This document shows, piece by piece, positions 16,974-25,539 of a stretch of DNA of 64,000 bases. Below the pieces are notes generated by a model that searched no databases, was not told where the DNA came from, and saw only the letters and a program-made list of their open reading frames with translations. The stretch comes from Herbidospora sakaeratensis. Its GTDB lineage: Bacteria; Actinomycetota; Actinomycetes; Streptosporangiales; Streptosporangiaceae. The position numbers and the translations under genes are program-made. The stretch covers positions 83,458 to 147,457 of the forward strand of contig NZ_BBXC01000014.1 of NCBI RefSeq assembly GCF_001570525.1. Direction: 5' to 3'. The first letter of the stretch is position 1, and each line of letters starts with the position of its first letter.

Positions 16974-17456
16974 TCATGACGACAGACGGTTGAGCGGCAC
17001 CCGCAGGACCCGTTCCCCTTCGTGGTCGACCCCGGTGTCCTCGAAGCCCAGCCGCAGGTAGAACCCCATCGGCGAGCCGATCTCTCCGGGGTGGACGCTG
17101 GTCAGCAGCTCCGTCGCCCCCGGCCGGGTGCGCAGATAGTCGCCCAGCGCCGCCAGCGCGGCCCGCCCGTACCCGCGTCCCTGGTGCCGGGCGTCGACGA
17201 GCAGCCGCCACAGGAAGTAGGGCCCCAGGATCCCCGGGTCGCCCGGCGGCACGTCGTCGCTGATCATCAGGAACCCCACCGGCGTCTCGTCGGCGTAGAT
17301 CGCCCAGTAGCGCGGTTTCGCCTCCGGATACCGTTCGGCGTCGGCGAAGGAGTCGGCCACGCCGGCCACGTACTCCTCCTGCTCGGGGGCGACCCGCAGG
17401 GCTGTCACGGCGTCGCGGTCGTCGTCGGTGACGGGGCGGAGCGTGACGTCGGCCAT
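16974..17456 (-). CDS. GNAT-family N-acetyltransferase
   Basis: 160 aa. The acetyl-CoA motif RHQGRGYGRAAL and the C-terminal SPMGFYLRLGFEDTG are clear. The N-terminal VTLRPVTDDDRDAVTAL is the usual first strand and helix. Overall closest in pattern to SpeG/diamine or general small-molecule acetyltransferases. Substrate not predictable. Probably co-transcribed with the dehydrogenase-like gene 18 bp upstream. Confidence 0.85.
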   Translation of the reverse strand: MADVTLRPVTDDDRDAVTALRVAPEQEEYVAGVADSFADAERYPEAKPRYWAIYADETPVGFLMISDDVPPGDPGILGPYFLWRLLVDARHQGRGYGRAALAALGDYLRTRPGATELLTSVHPGEIGSPMGFYLRLGFEDTGVDHEGERVLRVPLNRLSS

Positions 17457-17474
17457 GGGCCGGATTGTGTCACT

Positions 17475-18530
17475 TCAGCGGGTGACCTGGAACTCCGCCC
17501 CGGCCGCCAGTGCCACTTCGGGCCCGAGCAGCCGGGCCGGGGTGAACGCGCCGGGGCGGCCCTCGCCCCCGGCCAGGCGGCGGGCCACCTCGGCGACGGC
17601 CTCGACGGTGAACGTCATGGCCTCCCCGGTCCGCAACCAGCCCTCGCGCACGCGGCCCGACGGCCACTCGACCCGCGCCCGCGCCCACGACGACCGGCGC
17701 GGGCGCTCCCTGGCCGTGGTCGTGGTGGCGCGGGCCAGCCGCCCGGCGGCGAACCCGGCCACGCCGGGCAGCCGCAGCAGGCCGACGACCGCCGGGAGGG
17801 CCGCCCGCACGACCGGGTTGGCCGGGACGAGGACCGAGGCGCCGATCACCGACGGCGCGCCGCTGGCCCGCCAGGCCGCGAAGAGCTCGCCGCTGCCCAG
17901 GGCGGCGGTGGTGACCACGTCGCCCTCGGGGGTGGTCAGCCGCTCGGCGGCCCGCCCGGGCCGGGTGCGCACCAGCCGGTCCTGCCGCACCTCCCGGCCG
18001 CCGTCCCTCATCGTGTGCACGATGGTGGCCGCCAGCGCCTCGCCGAGGGCGCCGGCCTCGATGGCGACGGACGCGACGGCGTCGACGCGTACCCGCGACG
18101 GCTTCTCCTCGCCCGCCAGCAGGTGGAGCAGGATGCTCTCGGTCGCCAGCACGCCGAAGCCCGCCCCGGAGACCAGCGTGCGGCCGGTGGCGGCGGCCTC
18201 CCCGTCCAGGGCGTGGAGCAGTTCGAACGCGCCCAGTTCGTTGGCGACGTCGACGTAGCAGGTGCCCGGCGGGCAGGCCCGGACGACCTCCGGCGCGGTG
18301 GCCGTGAACGGGCCCACCGTGTTGATCACGACGGCCGGTCTCTCCGCCGCCAGCCGCGCGCAGACCTCGTCGAACGGGCCGGTGACCGAGCGGACGTCCG
18401 GGAACACCCGCGCCAGCCGCTCCCGGTCGCGGCCGGTCACCACCACCTCGGCCCCCGCCTTCCGGAGCAGCGTGACCGCTTCCCTGCCGACCCGTCCGGT
18501 CGCGCCGAGCACCCAGATCGCCCCTGCCAT
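17475..18530 (-). CDS. saccharopine-dehydrogenase-like NAD(P)-binding protein
   Basis: 351 aa from ATG 18530. Rossmann start WVLGATGRVGREAVTLLRKAG, then DVRSVTGPFDEV, VVINTVGPFTATAP and CYVDVANELGAF, the pattern of the saccharopine dehydrogenase/trans-acting enoyl-reductase-like family. Substrate unknown. It is transcribed divergently from a TetR regulator across a region with two matching palindromes, so it is the obvious regulatory target, together with the GNAT gene downstream. Confidence 0.82.
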   Translation of the reverse strand: MAGAIWVLGATGRVGREAVTLLRKAGAEVVVTGRDRERLARVFPDVRSVTGPFDEVCARLAAERPAVVINTVGPFTATAPEVVRACPPGTCYVDVANELGAFELLHALDGEAAATGRTLVSGAGFGVLATESILLHLLAGEEKPSRVRVDAVASVAIEAGALGEALAATIVHTMRDGGREVRQDRLVRTRPGRAAERLTTPEGDVVTTAALGSGELFAAWRASGAPSVIGASVLVPANPVVRAALPAVVGLLRLPGVAGFAAGRLARATTTTARERPRRSSWARARVEWPSGRVREGWLRTGEAMTFTVEAVAEVARRLAGGEGRPGAFTPARLLGPEVALAAGAEFQVTR

Positions 18531-18548
18531 GTCCGCCTCCCGCAAATG

Positions 18549-18596
18549 ATGACACGTCGTGTCATGACTATCGCATGGCATGGCACGGCGTGTCAT
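18549..18596. promoter_or_regulatory. twin TetR operators
   Basis: A perfect 17-bp palindrome ATGACACG-T-CGTGTCAT at 18549-18565 and a second copy with one arm mismatch (ATGGCACG-G-CGTGTCAT) at 18580-18596. The centres are 31 bp apart, about three helical turns. Both lie in the 82-bp gap between divergent genes. Confidence 0.8.
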
Positions 18597-18612
18597 CAGT
18601 AGGATCTGCGGC

Positions 18613-19194
18613 ATGGTTCGATGGCAGCCGGGTGCGCGGGAACGGCTCGAACAGGCCGCGCTCGAGCTCTTCGCCGAGCAGGGCTTCACCGAGACCACCG
18701 TGCCGCAGATCACCGCCCGGGCCGGGCTGACGACCCGAACCTTCTTCCGGCACTTCGCCGACAAGCGCGAGGTGCTGTTCGCGGGGGAGCAGTCGGTGCC
18801 CGACCAGGTGGCCCGCCTCATGGCCGCCGCCGCGCCGTCGCTCGGCCCGATGGAACTGATCGAAGAGGGGCTGGCCCCCGCCCTGGTCGAGCTCTTCGAG
18901 GGCCGCAGCCTCGACTACCTGCTGCGCCGCCGGGCCGTGATCGACGCCGAACCCGCCCTGCACGAACGCGAGCTGCGCAAGTGGGCGCTCATGTCGGAGG
19001 CCCTGGAGCGGGGCTTCCGCGACCGCGGCGCCGACGACCTGACCGCCCGGCTGGCGGCCGAGCTCGCCGTGACCGCCATCCGGACGGCGGTGACGCGCTG
19101 GCTCGACCGGAACGGCGACCCCGGCCTCCCGGCCGTGATCGGCGAGACCCTGGCGGCGATGAGACGACTCACGGTCACGAGGTCTTTGCCCTGA
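18613..19194 (+). CDS. TetR-family regulator
   Basis: 193 aa from ATG 18613. I preferred this over the in-frame upstream start at 18580, which would lie inside operator 2. N-terminal HTH: ERLEQAALELFAEQGFTET and VPQITARAGLTTRTFFRHFADKREVLF. The C-terminal all-helical ligand domain resembles the MftR-like C-terminal form. Likely autoregulated, and repressing the divergent dehydrogenase/GNAT pair through the twin palindromes. Confidence 0.9.
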   Translation: MVRWQPGARERLEQAALELFAEQGFTETTVPQITARAGLTTRTFFRHFADKREVLFAGEQSVPDQVARLMAAAAPSLGPMELIEEGLAPALVELFEGRSLDYLLRRRAVIDAEPALHERELRKWALMSEALERGFRDRGADDLTARLAAELAVTAIRTAVTRWLDRNGDPGLPAVIGETLAAMRRLTVTRSLP

Positions 19195-19339
19195 TGGCAC
19201 CGTTATGGGGTAGCCGCGAAAACGCGGCGCGTTCCGGGAGGTGCGCACAACGTTATCGGGATCGGCGACTGACCCCTTGTTCGGTAGTTTCGGAAAAAGG
19301 GGGAACTGTGCTTCCCGCGACTGTGGAAGGGCTTTCGTC

Positions 19340-19798
19340 ATGTCCGATCCTTGGGACATCAGACGCCGACTGAGCGACCTGATCAACGCGCACGACATGT
19401 CCGGGCTGCTCAGGATGTACAGCCCCGACGCCGTCCTGGTGGCTCCGGCGGGCATCGCGGAAGGACGTGACGAGATCGCCTGGTTCTACGAACAGGCTTT
19501 CTGCGCCTTTCCCGACTACCGCCAGACGGCGTGGCTGGAGGTGCCCGGTGACGACCCCATGGTGCGGGAGTGGGTGTTCACCGGCACCCACCTGGGGAAC
19601 CTGCTGCTGCCCGACGGGCGGGAGGTGGAGCCGACCGGCCGGCACATCACCGTCCGCGCGGCCTGCATGACCTACGTCGTCGACGAGATGGTCGTCACCC
19701 ACCGCGACTACTACGACCAGCTGGAGCTGTTCAGCCAGCTCGGCTTCGGCCTGACCGAACTGCCGCGCGCGGCCGGCCGGGCCAGCGCGGGCTACTAG
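19340..19798 (+). CDS. SnoaL-like/ester-cyclase-fold protein
   Basis: 152 aa from ATG 19340 with GGAAGG 9 nt upstream. NTF2-like fold with the SnoaL pattern: RRLSDLINAHDMSGLLRMY, AGIAEGRDEIAWFYEQAF, AFPDYRQTAWLEV, VFTGTHLG, TGRHITVRAACMTYVVDEMV. Relatives include polyketide cyclases and many general small-molecule proteins, so no specific reaction can be given. Its stop overlaps the stop of the convergent terC gene. Confidence 0.8.
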   Translation: MSDPWDIRRRLSDLINAHDMSGLLRMYSPDAVLVAPAGIAEGRDEIAWFYEQAFCAFPDYRQTAWLEVPGDDPMVREWVFTGTHLGNLLLPDGREVEPTGRHITVRAACMTYVVDEMVVTHRDYYDQLELFSQLGFGLTELPRAAGRASAGY

Positions 19799-20817
19799 CC
19801 CCGGACGGCCCGCTCCGGCGGTCCGGCGGGCTCGGCGTCGCGGCGGTTGGCGGCGAGGCTGGTGATCGTGACCGTGGCCAGGATCGCCACGATGACCCCC
19901 AGCGAGAGCAGGGTGGGGATCTCCGGCACCCACGTCCAGATCCCGTGGGCCCAGTGCAGGATGAGCTTGATCCCGATGAACGCCAGGATCGCGCCCAGAC
20001 CGTGGTTCAGGTGCCGGAGCCGCGTCAGGACGTCCATGAGCACGAAGTAGAGCGCCCGCAGGCCCAGCAGGGCGAAGGCGTTGGTGGCGAAGACGAGGAA
20101 CGGGTCCTGGGTCACGCCGTAGACGGCGGGCACCGAGTCGACGGCGAAGACGATGTCGGTGGCGAAGACCGCCACCACGGCCAGCGCCAGCGGGGTCAGG
20201 GCGCGCCGCCCGCCCTCGCGGACGACCAGGTGGGAGCCCCGGTAGTCGTCGGTGACGGGCATGAACCGCCGCAGCAGCCGGACGGTCCGCATGGACGAGA
20301 TGTCGACCTCGTGCCCGTGCCCGGCCATCGAATCCTTGACGATCTTCCCGGCGGCGGCGATCAGCACCGCGCCGAACAGCAGGAACGCCCACGTGCCGCT
20401 CTGCAGCACGGCCGCGCCCAGCGCGATGAAGACCGCGCGCAGCGCCAGCGCCCCGATGATGCCCAGCAGCAGCACCCGCTGGGCCAGCGCGTCGGGCACC
20501 GCGAAGGACGACAGCAGCAGCATGAACACGAACAGGTTGTCGACCGACAACGACTTCTCGACCATGTAGCCGGTGTAGAACTCCACCGCCACGCCCGACC
20601 CGTGCGCCCACCACACCCAGACGCCGAACAGCAGCGGCAGGGCCAGGTAGAAGACCGACCAGCCCACCGCCTCGCGCATCCGCACGTGGTGCGGACGCCG
20701 GGTCAGCACGAAGTCGACGGTCAGCAGCAGGGCCAGTGCGGCCACGGTGATCGCCCACAGCGCCGGGGACCCGATCGTCTCCAGATCGGCCGCCGACGGG
20801 ATCGTCTGGGCGGGCAT
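19795..20817 (-). CDS. TerC-family membrane protein (Mn2+ export/metal homeostasis)
   Basis: 340 aa with about eight to nine helices. Family motifs include EFYTGYMVEKSLSVDNLFVF and VFATDIVFAVDSVPA, containing the acidic residues thought to bind metal. GAGGAGGGG precedes ATG 20817. TerC/Alx-type proteins are linked to manganese efflux. The preceding leader resembles the yybP-ykoY manganese riboswitch, supporting that role here. Confidence 0.92.
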   Translation of the reverse strand: MPAQTIPSAADLETIGSPALWAITVAALALLLTVDFVLTRRPHHVRMREAVGWSVFYLALPLLFGVWVWWAHGSGVAVEFYTGYMVEKSLSVDNLFVFMLLLSSFAVPDALAQRVLLLGIIGALALRAVFIALGAAVLQSGTWAFLLFGAVLIAAAGKIVKDSMAGHGHEVDISSMRTVRLLRRFMPVTDDYRGSHLVVREGGRRALTPLALAVVAVFATDIVFAVDSVPAVYGVTQDPFLVFATNAFALLGLRALYFVLMDVLTRLRHLNHGLGAILAFIGIKLILHWAHGIWTWVPEIPTLLSLGVIVAILATVTITSLAANRRDAEPAGPPERAVRG

Positions 20818-20844
20818 GAAACCCCTCCTCGAACGCGCTCGGCT

Positions 20845-20950
20845 GTTCGAGGTCTCCTTCGCCCGTGGCGTGGGCGGCCATCCGGGAACGTTCGGTCACG
20901 TCCGTACTGACCGGATCGGCGCTTGGGAAGTACTCCCCCCGTCCGTCCAC
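20845..20950 (-). promoter_or_regulatory. yybP-ykoY (manganese) riboswitch candidate
   Basis: In the minus-strand leader of terC: GGGGGGAGTACTTCCC (20940-20925), then the GGTCAGTACGGACG region, and a closing GGGCGAAGGAGACCT element (rc of 20850-20864). These are the conserved blocks seen before actinobacterial terC genes, recalled from the family rather than computed. The ribosome site lies about 20 nt further down, so it would control translation or transcription of terC in response to Mn2+. Confidence 0.68.
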
Positions 20951-21030
20951 CCTACGGCATTTGACCAGGTCTGTGACCAGCAGGAATAGTGAGAAGGACC
21001 CCCCGACGACACGGCCGAGGAGGGATCTTC

Positions 21031-21144
21031 ATGTCGGACACCCTGGTTCTCGAGGTCCTCCTGGGCGTGCTGGTCGTGATCTGCGCGATCATCACCAACG
21101 CCGCCCTGTGGCCGACATCCGGCCGGCGTCACCGGCGGGGCTGA
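21031..21144 (+). CDS. 37-aa single-helix membrane mini-protein
   Basis: ATG 21031 with CGAGGAGGG 7 nt upstream. The product has an N-terminal Leu/Val/Ile-rich segment (LVLEVLLGVLVVICAII) spanning the membrane, then a basic tail (SGRRHRRG). Ends at TGA 21142. The good ribosome site and clear helix argue for a real small gene. Function unknown. Confidence 0.5.
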   Translation: MSDTLVLEVLLGVLVVICAIITNAALWPTSGRRHRRG

Positions 21145-21151
21145 CCCTCGT

Positions 21152-21583
21152 TCAGGTCGTGGACGGGGCCGGGCGGCCGAAGACCAGGTCGAGGACGTCG
21201 GCGAGCACGGCCCACACCACCGTGGCGATCACCAGGGTGAGCCAGGCGGGCAGCGCCACCGCCAGCCCCCACACGCAGCCGGCGATCCCGATCAGGCCCG
21301 CCGCGCCGAGCAGCACGCCCTTGGCGTCGCGGGCGACCGGCCGGCCGCGCTGCTCCTTGGCCGCCAGCAGCGTCAGCGTGGCCGCCAGGGCGGCGGGCAC
21401 GGCCAGGAAGACGCCGCCCACCACGGGGCCCCAGTGTCTCCCGATCAGGCCCGCGACCACGAAGATCGCCGCGCCGAGGGCGAAGCGCAGGGCCAGGTCG
21501 CGCGTGGACATGGCGCGGAGTCGCGCGCGAAGGCCCTCCTCGCGGCGGCGGAATCGACGGGGTTCCCTCGGGCTCTCGTCCAC
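21152..21583 (-). CDS. small membrane protein, DUF3147-like
   Basis: 143 aa. A basic N-terminus (RRFRRREEGLRARLRAM) is followed by four hydrophobic helices (LALRFALGAAIFVVAGLIG; VVGGVFLAVPAALAATLTLL; VLLGAAGLIGIAGCVWGLA; WLTLVIATVVWAVLADVL) with an AAKEQRGRP loop. The layout resembles DUF3147 integral membrane proteins of unknown role. Same strand as the SDR gene 13 bp upstream, so perhaps one operon. Confidence 0.6.
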   Translation of the reverse strand: MDESPREPRRFRRREEGLRARLRAMSTRDLALRFALGAAIFVVAGLIGRHWGPVVGGVFLAVPAALAATLTLLAAKEQRGRPVARDAKGVLLGAAGLIGIAGCVWGLAVALPAWLTLVIATVVWAVLADVLDLVFGRPAPSTT

Positions 21584-21596
21584 GGGCGTTCTCCTG

Positions 21597-22469
21597 TCAG
21601 CGGGCCGGTGAGCCGGTCTCTGCCCCTTCCCCGCCGGAATATCCGTCCACGAGGCGCTCGGTCTCCCGCCACAACCGGGCCTCCAGCGCGGGGTCGCCCG
21701 CCGGGGCCGGCGGCGTGATCACCCGGGCTCCCGGGACGGAGTGGTAGCCGCCCGACCGCCCGGCGAAGGCGGGGTCGGCGGCGAGGGTGGTGATGAGGGC
21801 CGCGCCCCGGGCCGGGTCGCCGATCGACAACCGGGTGAGGACCCTCTCCAACGGGGCGGCGAAGCGCAGTTCGCGCCCGAGGCCCGTGGTGTTGAAGCCG
21901 GGGTTCAGGCAGTTCGCGGTGACGGTGGTGCCGGCCAGCCGGCGGGCCAGTTCCCGGGTGAACATGATGCCGAGCAGCTTGCTCCGCCCGTAGTGGGCCG
22001 ACGACCCGCGTGCGGTGAACGGGACGACCTCCGTCAGGTCGTCCGGCAGGCGCAGCGAACCGTGGCGGCGGGCGGCCTGCGAGGCGACGGTGACGACGCG
22101 CGCGGCCGGGGCCCGGCGCAGCGCGGGGAGGAGTTCGCGGGTCAGCAACCAGGGGGCCAGGTAGTTGACCGCGACCATCTGGGGCAGGCCGTCGGCGGTG
22201 GCCCGCGCGGTGAAGGCGTGCAGCCCGGCGTTGTTGACGAGCACGTCGACGTGCTCGTGGCGGTCGGAGATCTCGCGGGCGATCCGGCGCACGTCGGCGA
22301 GCCGGGACAGGTCGCCCTGGACGACCTCGACGCCCGCCTCGGCACGGAGCCGCTCGGCCTTGAGGGGGTCGCGGGCGGTGATCACGACGTGGGCGCCCCG
22401 GCGGGCGAGGTCGAGCGCGGCCAGGCGGCCCAGGCCGCTGGTGGCGCCGGTGATGACGATGGTTTGCAT
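21597..22469 (-). CDS. short-chain dehydrogenase/reductase
   Basis: 290 aa. Cofactor motif TGATSGLGRLAALDLARRG, NNAGLHA, catalytic Ser in VVTVASQAARRHGS and the YxxxK motif in HYGRSKLL. The arrangement with a long C-terminus fits the retinol-dehydrogenase/WW-oxidoreductase-like SDR group. Divergent from a MarR regulator whose operator and start overlap; probably controlled by it. Substrate unknown. Confidence 0.9.
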   Translation of the reverse strand: MQTIVITGATSGLGRLAALDLARRGAHVVITARDPLKAERLRAEAGVEVVQGDLSRLADVRRIAREISDRHEHVDVLVNNAGLHAFTARATADGLPQMVAVNYLAPWLLTRELLPALRRAPAARVVTVASQAARRHGSLRLPDDLTEVVPFTARGSSAHYGRSKLLGIMFTRELARRLAGTTVTANCLNPGFNTTGLGRELRFAAPLERVLTRLSIGDPARGAALITTLAADPAFAGRSGGYHSVPGARVITPPAPAGDPALEARLWRETERLVDGYSGGEGAETGSPAR

Positions 22470-22490
22470 ATGCCCATCACCTTAGGGCGA

Positions 22491-22509
22491 TATGATTTGC
22501 ATGTGCAAA
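22491..22509 (+). promoter_or_regulatory. marR core promoter and palindromic operator
   Basis: TATGAT (22491-22496) fits a -10 box. Transcription would begin about 7 nt later, at the GTG start codon (22503), i.e. a leaderless mRNA. The palindrome TTTGCA-TG-TGCAAA (22496-22509) covers the start. A related half site TTTGCAT lies at the start of the divergent SDR gene (22463-22469). Confidence 0.6.
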
Positions 22510-22946
22510 CCAACTCCGACCGGGCCGCGCTCGAACTGGCGCTGGGCGAGCAGATCAACGCGCTGCTGAGCGCGAGCCGGGCGCTCAGCGAGCGCAGCGC
22601 CGCCCACTTCCACGAAGGGCTGCAACCGGCCGCCTTCCACATCGCGCGCTGGCTCTACGCCTTCGGCCCGGCCAAGCCGAGCGCCGTCGCCGAGGCCGTC
22701 GGCATGGACCGCAGCTCGACCAGCACGCTCATCGGCCGCATGCGCTCCCTGGCGCTGCTCGACGCCTCCCGCGCCCCCGACGACGGGCGCAGCGTCATCG
22801 TCGCGCTGACCGACGAGGGCCGCCGGCGGGTCGCGGCCACCCTCGACGAACGCGGGAGGGAGTTCTACGCCCGCACCCGCGACTGGCCCGACGACGACCT
22901 GGCCGCGCTGGTGAACCTGCTGGCCCGGTTCGTCGCCGACGCCTGA
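22503..22946 (+). CDS. MarR-family regulator
   Basis: 147 aa from the leaderless GTG 22503; the upstream in-frame ATG 22470 would include the promoter. Winged helix: AAFHIARWLYAFGPAKPSAVAEAVGMDRSSTSTLIGRMRSL split by the recognition helix, wing DGRSVIVALTDEGRRRV. Likely represses itself and the divergent SDR gene, relieved by an unknown small ligand. Confidence 0.88.
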   Translation: MQTNSDRAALELALGEQINALLSASRALSERSAAHFHEGLQPAAFHIARWLYAFGPAKPSAVAEAVGMDRSSTSTLIGRMRSLALLDASRAPDDGRSVIVALTDEGRRRVAATLDERGREFYARTRDWPDDDLAALVNLLARFVADA

Positions 22947-22953
22947 GGCCCGG

Positions 22954-24666
22954 TCAGGCGAGCACGCCGTCGTGCAGTTCGGCGAACAGGTCGGTGTTGC
23001 GGCTGTAGTCGACGTTCACGTCGATGATCGTCACGCCGGGCATGGTGAGCGTCTCGCGGCTCAGGGCCTGCCGGAGTTCGGTCTCGAACTCCTCCATCGT
23101 GGTCACCCGGACGCCGCGGGCGCCGAAGGCCCCGGCGTACTGGACGATGTCGTAGTCGCCGAGCCGGACGCCGGAGGTCCGCCCGTATTTCAGCTTCTCC
23201 TGGAAGGCGACCATGTCGTAGGTGTTGTCGCGCAGGATCACGTGGGTCAGCCGCAGGCCCAGGCGGGTCGCCGTCTCCAGTTCCTGCGCGGTGAACAGGA
23301 AACCGCCGTCGCCGGAGATCGACACGACCTGGGTGGCCGGGCGGAGCAGGGCGGCGACCATGGCCCAGGGGAGGGCCACCCCCAGCGTCTGCTGGCCGTT
23401 GGAGAACAGCAGGTGACGGGGTTCGTAGCTGCGGAAGTGCCGGGCGGTGTAGATGTAGTTCGAGCCGACGTCGGCCACGACGGTGGCGTCGTCGTCGACC
23501 AGTTCCCTGATCTTGAGGATGACCGCCGCCGGGTTCAGGCCCAGCTCGGTGGCCGGGGCGGCCAGCGCCCGCTCGTCGATCCGGGCCAGCTCGCGGCGCT
23601 GCTCGGCGATGGCGGCGTTGTCCTTGTCGCTCAGCCGCAACCCGGCCAGCGGGCGGGCCAGCTCGGTGAGGGTGGCGGCGATGTCGCCGCGCAGCTCGAT
23701 CACGGGCTGGTAGGCGTTGTCGACGTCGGCGTTGACCGCGTCGACGTGCACGATGGGGCGCGCCGGGTCGAGGTTCCACAGGCCCGGGTCGTACTCGACC
23801 GGGTCGTAGCCGACCGTGACGAGCAGGTCGGCGTGCGCGATGAGGACGTCTCCCGGCTGGTTGCGGAACAGCCCCACCCGGCCGATGAAGTGGTCCTCCA
23901 GCTTGCGCGAGACGACCCCGGCCGCCTGGAAGGTCTCCACCACCGGCAGGTCGGTGCCCGCGACGAGCTCGCGCAGGGCGGCGCACGCGTCGGGGTCGGC
24001 CGAGCGCAGACCCGCCAGGATGACCGGCCGTTGCGCGTCGCGGATCAGCTCCGCCGCGCGCCTGATCCGCTCACTGGGCGCGGGACCCAGCGCGGGCGCC
24101 GGCAGCGCCCGGGTGATGCGCGCGCCGGTCGGCGCGGCGGCGACGTCCATGGGCAGGATCACCGCGGCCGCGCCGCGCGGCTCGGTCGTGGCGGCGCGCA
24201 GGGCGTTGGCGATGGCCTCGGTGACGTCGTCGGGATCGTCGACCTCGCCGACGAACTTGGTGACGGGCCGCAGCGCCGCGGCGGCGTCCATCGTCTGGTG
24301 GGTGCGTTTGAGCCGGTCGCGCCGGGCGACCGCGCCGCAGAGGGCCAGCATGGGGAACTGCTCGGTGTTGGCGGTGAGCAGGCCGGTCACCAGGTTGGTG
24401 GTCCCGGGGCCCGACGTGACCAGGGCGCAGCCCGGCACCCCGGTCAGCCGGCCCACGGCCGCCGCCATCAGCGCGGCGTTCTGCTCGTGGCGGCAGACCA
24501 CGAGCTGGGGGCCGCCGTCGACGAGGGCGTCGTACAACTCGTCGATCTTCGCTCCCGGCACGCCGAACACGTAGCGCACGCCGAACGCCGCCAGCGTCTC
24601 CACCGCGCGCTGCGCCGAGCGCACCGATCCGTCGTCGTGTCCGTCGTCGTGGCCCATGGTCGTCAC
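22954..24666 (-). CDS. alsS: acetolactate synthase, catabolic type
   Basis: 570 aa thiamine-diphosphate enzyme. N-terminal PYR domain with [15 protein letters not shown] and catalytic-Glu region [19 protein letters not shown], then [14 protein letters not shown]. Central domain [16 protein letters not shown]-terminal PP domain with [19 protein letters not shown], the GDG motif and metal ligands. It condenses two pyruvates to acetolactate. It lies 8 bp downstream of acetolactate decarboxylase, the partner of the acetoin pathway, rather than beside an IlvN-type regulatory subunit. This indicates the catabolic, FAD-independent form. Confidence 0.9.
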   Translation of the reverse strand: MTTMGHDDGHDDGSVRSAQRAVETLAAFGVRYVFGVPGAKIDELYDALVDGGPQLVVCRHEQNAALMAAAVGRLTGVPGCALVTSGPGTTNLVTGLLTANTEQFPMLALCGAVARRDRLKRTHQTMDAAAALRPVTKFVGEVDDPDDVTEAIANALRAATTEPRGAAAVILPMDVAAAPTGARITRALPAPALGPAPSERIRRAAELIRDAQRPVILAGLRSADPDACAALRELVAGTDLPVVETFQAAGVVSRKLEDHFIGRVGLFRNQPGDVLIAHADLLVTVGYDPVEYDPGLWNLDPARPIVHVDAVNADVDNAYQPVIELRGDIAATLTELARPLAGLRLSDKDNAAIAEQRRELARIDERALAAPATELGLNPAAVILKIRELVDDDATVVADVGSNYIYTARHFRSYEPRHLLFSNGQQTLGVALPWAMVAALLRPATQVVSISGDGGFLFTAQELETATRLGLRLTHVILRDNTYDMVAFQEKLKYGRTSGVRLGDYDIVQYAGAFGARGVRVTTMEEFETELRQALSRETLTMPGVTIIDVNVDYSRNTDLFAELHDGVLA

Positions 24667-24674
24667 TCCTCGCG

Positions 24675-25472
24675 TCAGCCGCCTTCGGTCCGGCGGATCT
24701 GGGCGGCGATGTCGCCGCCGGTCAGGTTGGAATCGAGGAACTGCCGGGTGCGGGGGAGGCTGAGATGGATCTCCGACCGGACGCTGAGCTCGATCGTCCC
24801 GTGATCGAGGCGGTAGCCGAGGGAGTGCCCGCCGTGCCGCCTGCTCTCGTCGACGAAGTGCAGGTGGTAGCCGGCCACCGAGACGCCCTGCTCGAAGTCG
24901 GGCGTGCGGTAACCGGCCAGCGTGCCCGTGACGTCGGTGAACGTGGTCTCCCGTTGCCCCTTCGTCGCCTCGGTCAGCGGCGGGAACGGCGGCGACTGCG
25001 CCATGACGGTCCGGGTGCGGACCCGGCCGAACGTCCCGGTGACGCGGATGGCGCAGATCACGTTGGCGCTGCCGGCGGCCTGGTCGATGAGCTCCGTGAC
25101 GGCGGCCTGGTCGCTGGCGGAGGTGACCGGGATGGTCAGGTCGGGTGTGAAGCGGGTGACGACCGCGAACGGCGTCTTCTCGGCGCGGCCCGCGACGTGG
25201 GCGCTGCCGTCGGCGCGCAGGTGGTGGCAGACCCCGTCGAGGATCAGCATCTCGCCGTCGAGCCGGTTGAAGGTCCCGAGGCCGAAGTCGCCGTGCTCCA
25301 GCAGCTCGCCGATCGTCACGTCGCCCTCGTAGACGCCGTCGAGGAGCGCGCTCATGGTCGAGGTCTGGTAGATCTCCCGTGACCGCTGGGCCTCACCCGA
25401 CCCGCTGACGTGCGCGAGCAGGTTCCGCACCCACCCGCGGAACACCTCGTGCGCAGCTCCGGACGCGCCCAT
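24675..25472 (-). CDS. budA: alpha-acetolactate decarboxylase
   Basis: 265 aa. Family features: [49 protein letters not shown], then the zinc-site histidines in [18 protein letters not shown] and [14 protein letters not shown]. It converts acetolactate to acetoin. First gene of a two-gene operon with alsS, so the strain can probably divert pyruvate to acetoin to limit acidification. Confidence 0.93.
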   Translation of the reverse strand: MGASGAAHEVFRGWVRNLLAHVSGSGEAQRSREIYQTSTMSALLDGVYEGDVTIGELLEHGDFGLGTFNRLDGEMLILDGVCHHLRADGSAHVAGRAEKTPFAVVTRFTPDLTIPVTSASDQAAVTELIDQAAGSANVICAIRVTGTFGRVRTRTVMAQSPPFPPLTEATKGQRETTFTDVTGTLAGYRTPDFEQGVSVAGYHLHFVDESRRHGGHSLGYRLDHGTIELSVRSEIHLSLPRTRQFLDSNLTGGDIAAQIRRTEGG

Positions 25473-25539
25473 GCCGAGCCCCCGCTCTCCGGCCGTGATC
25501 CCGCCCGATCAACGATAACAAAACGGCAACAATGCCTGC

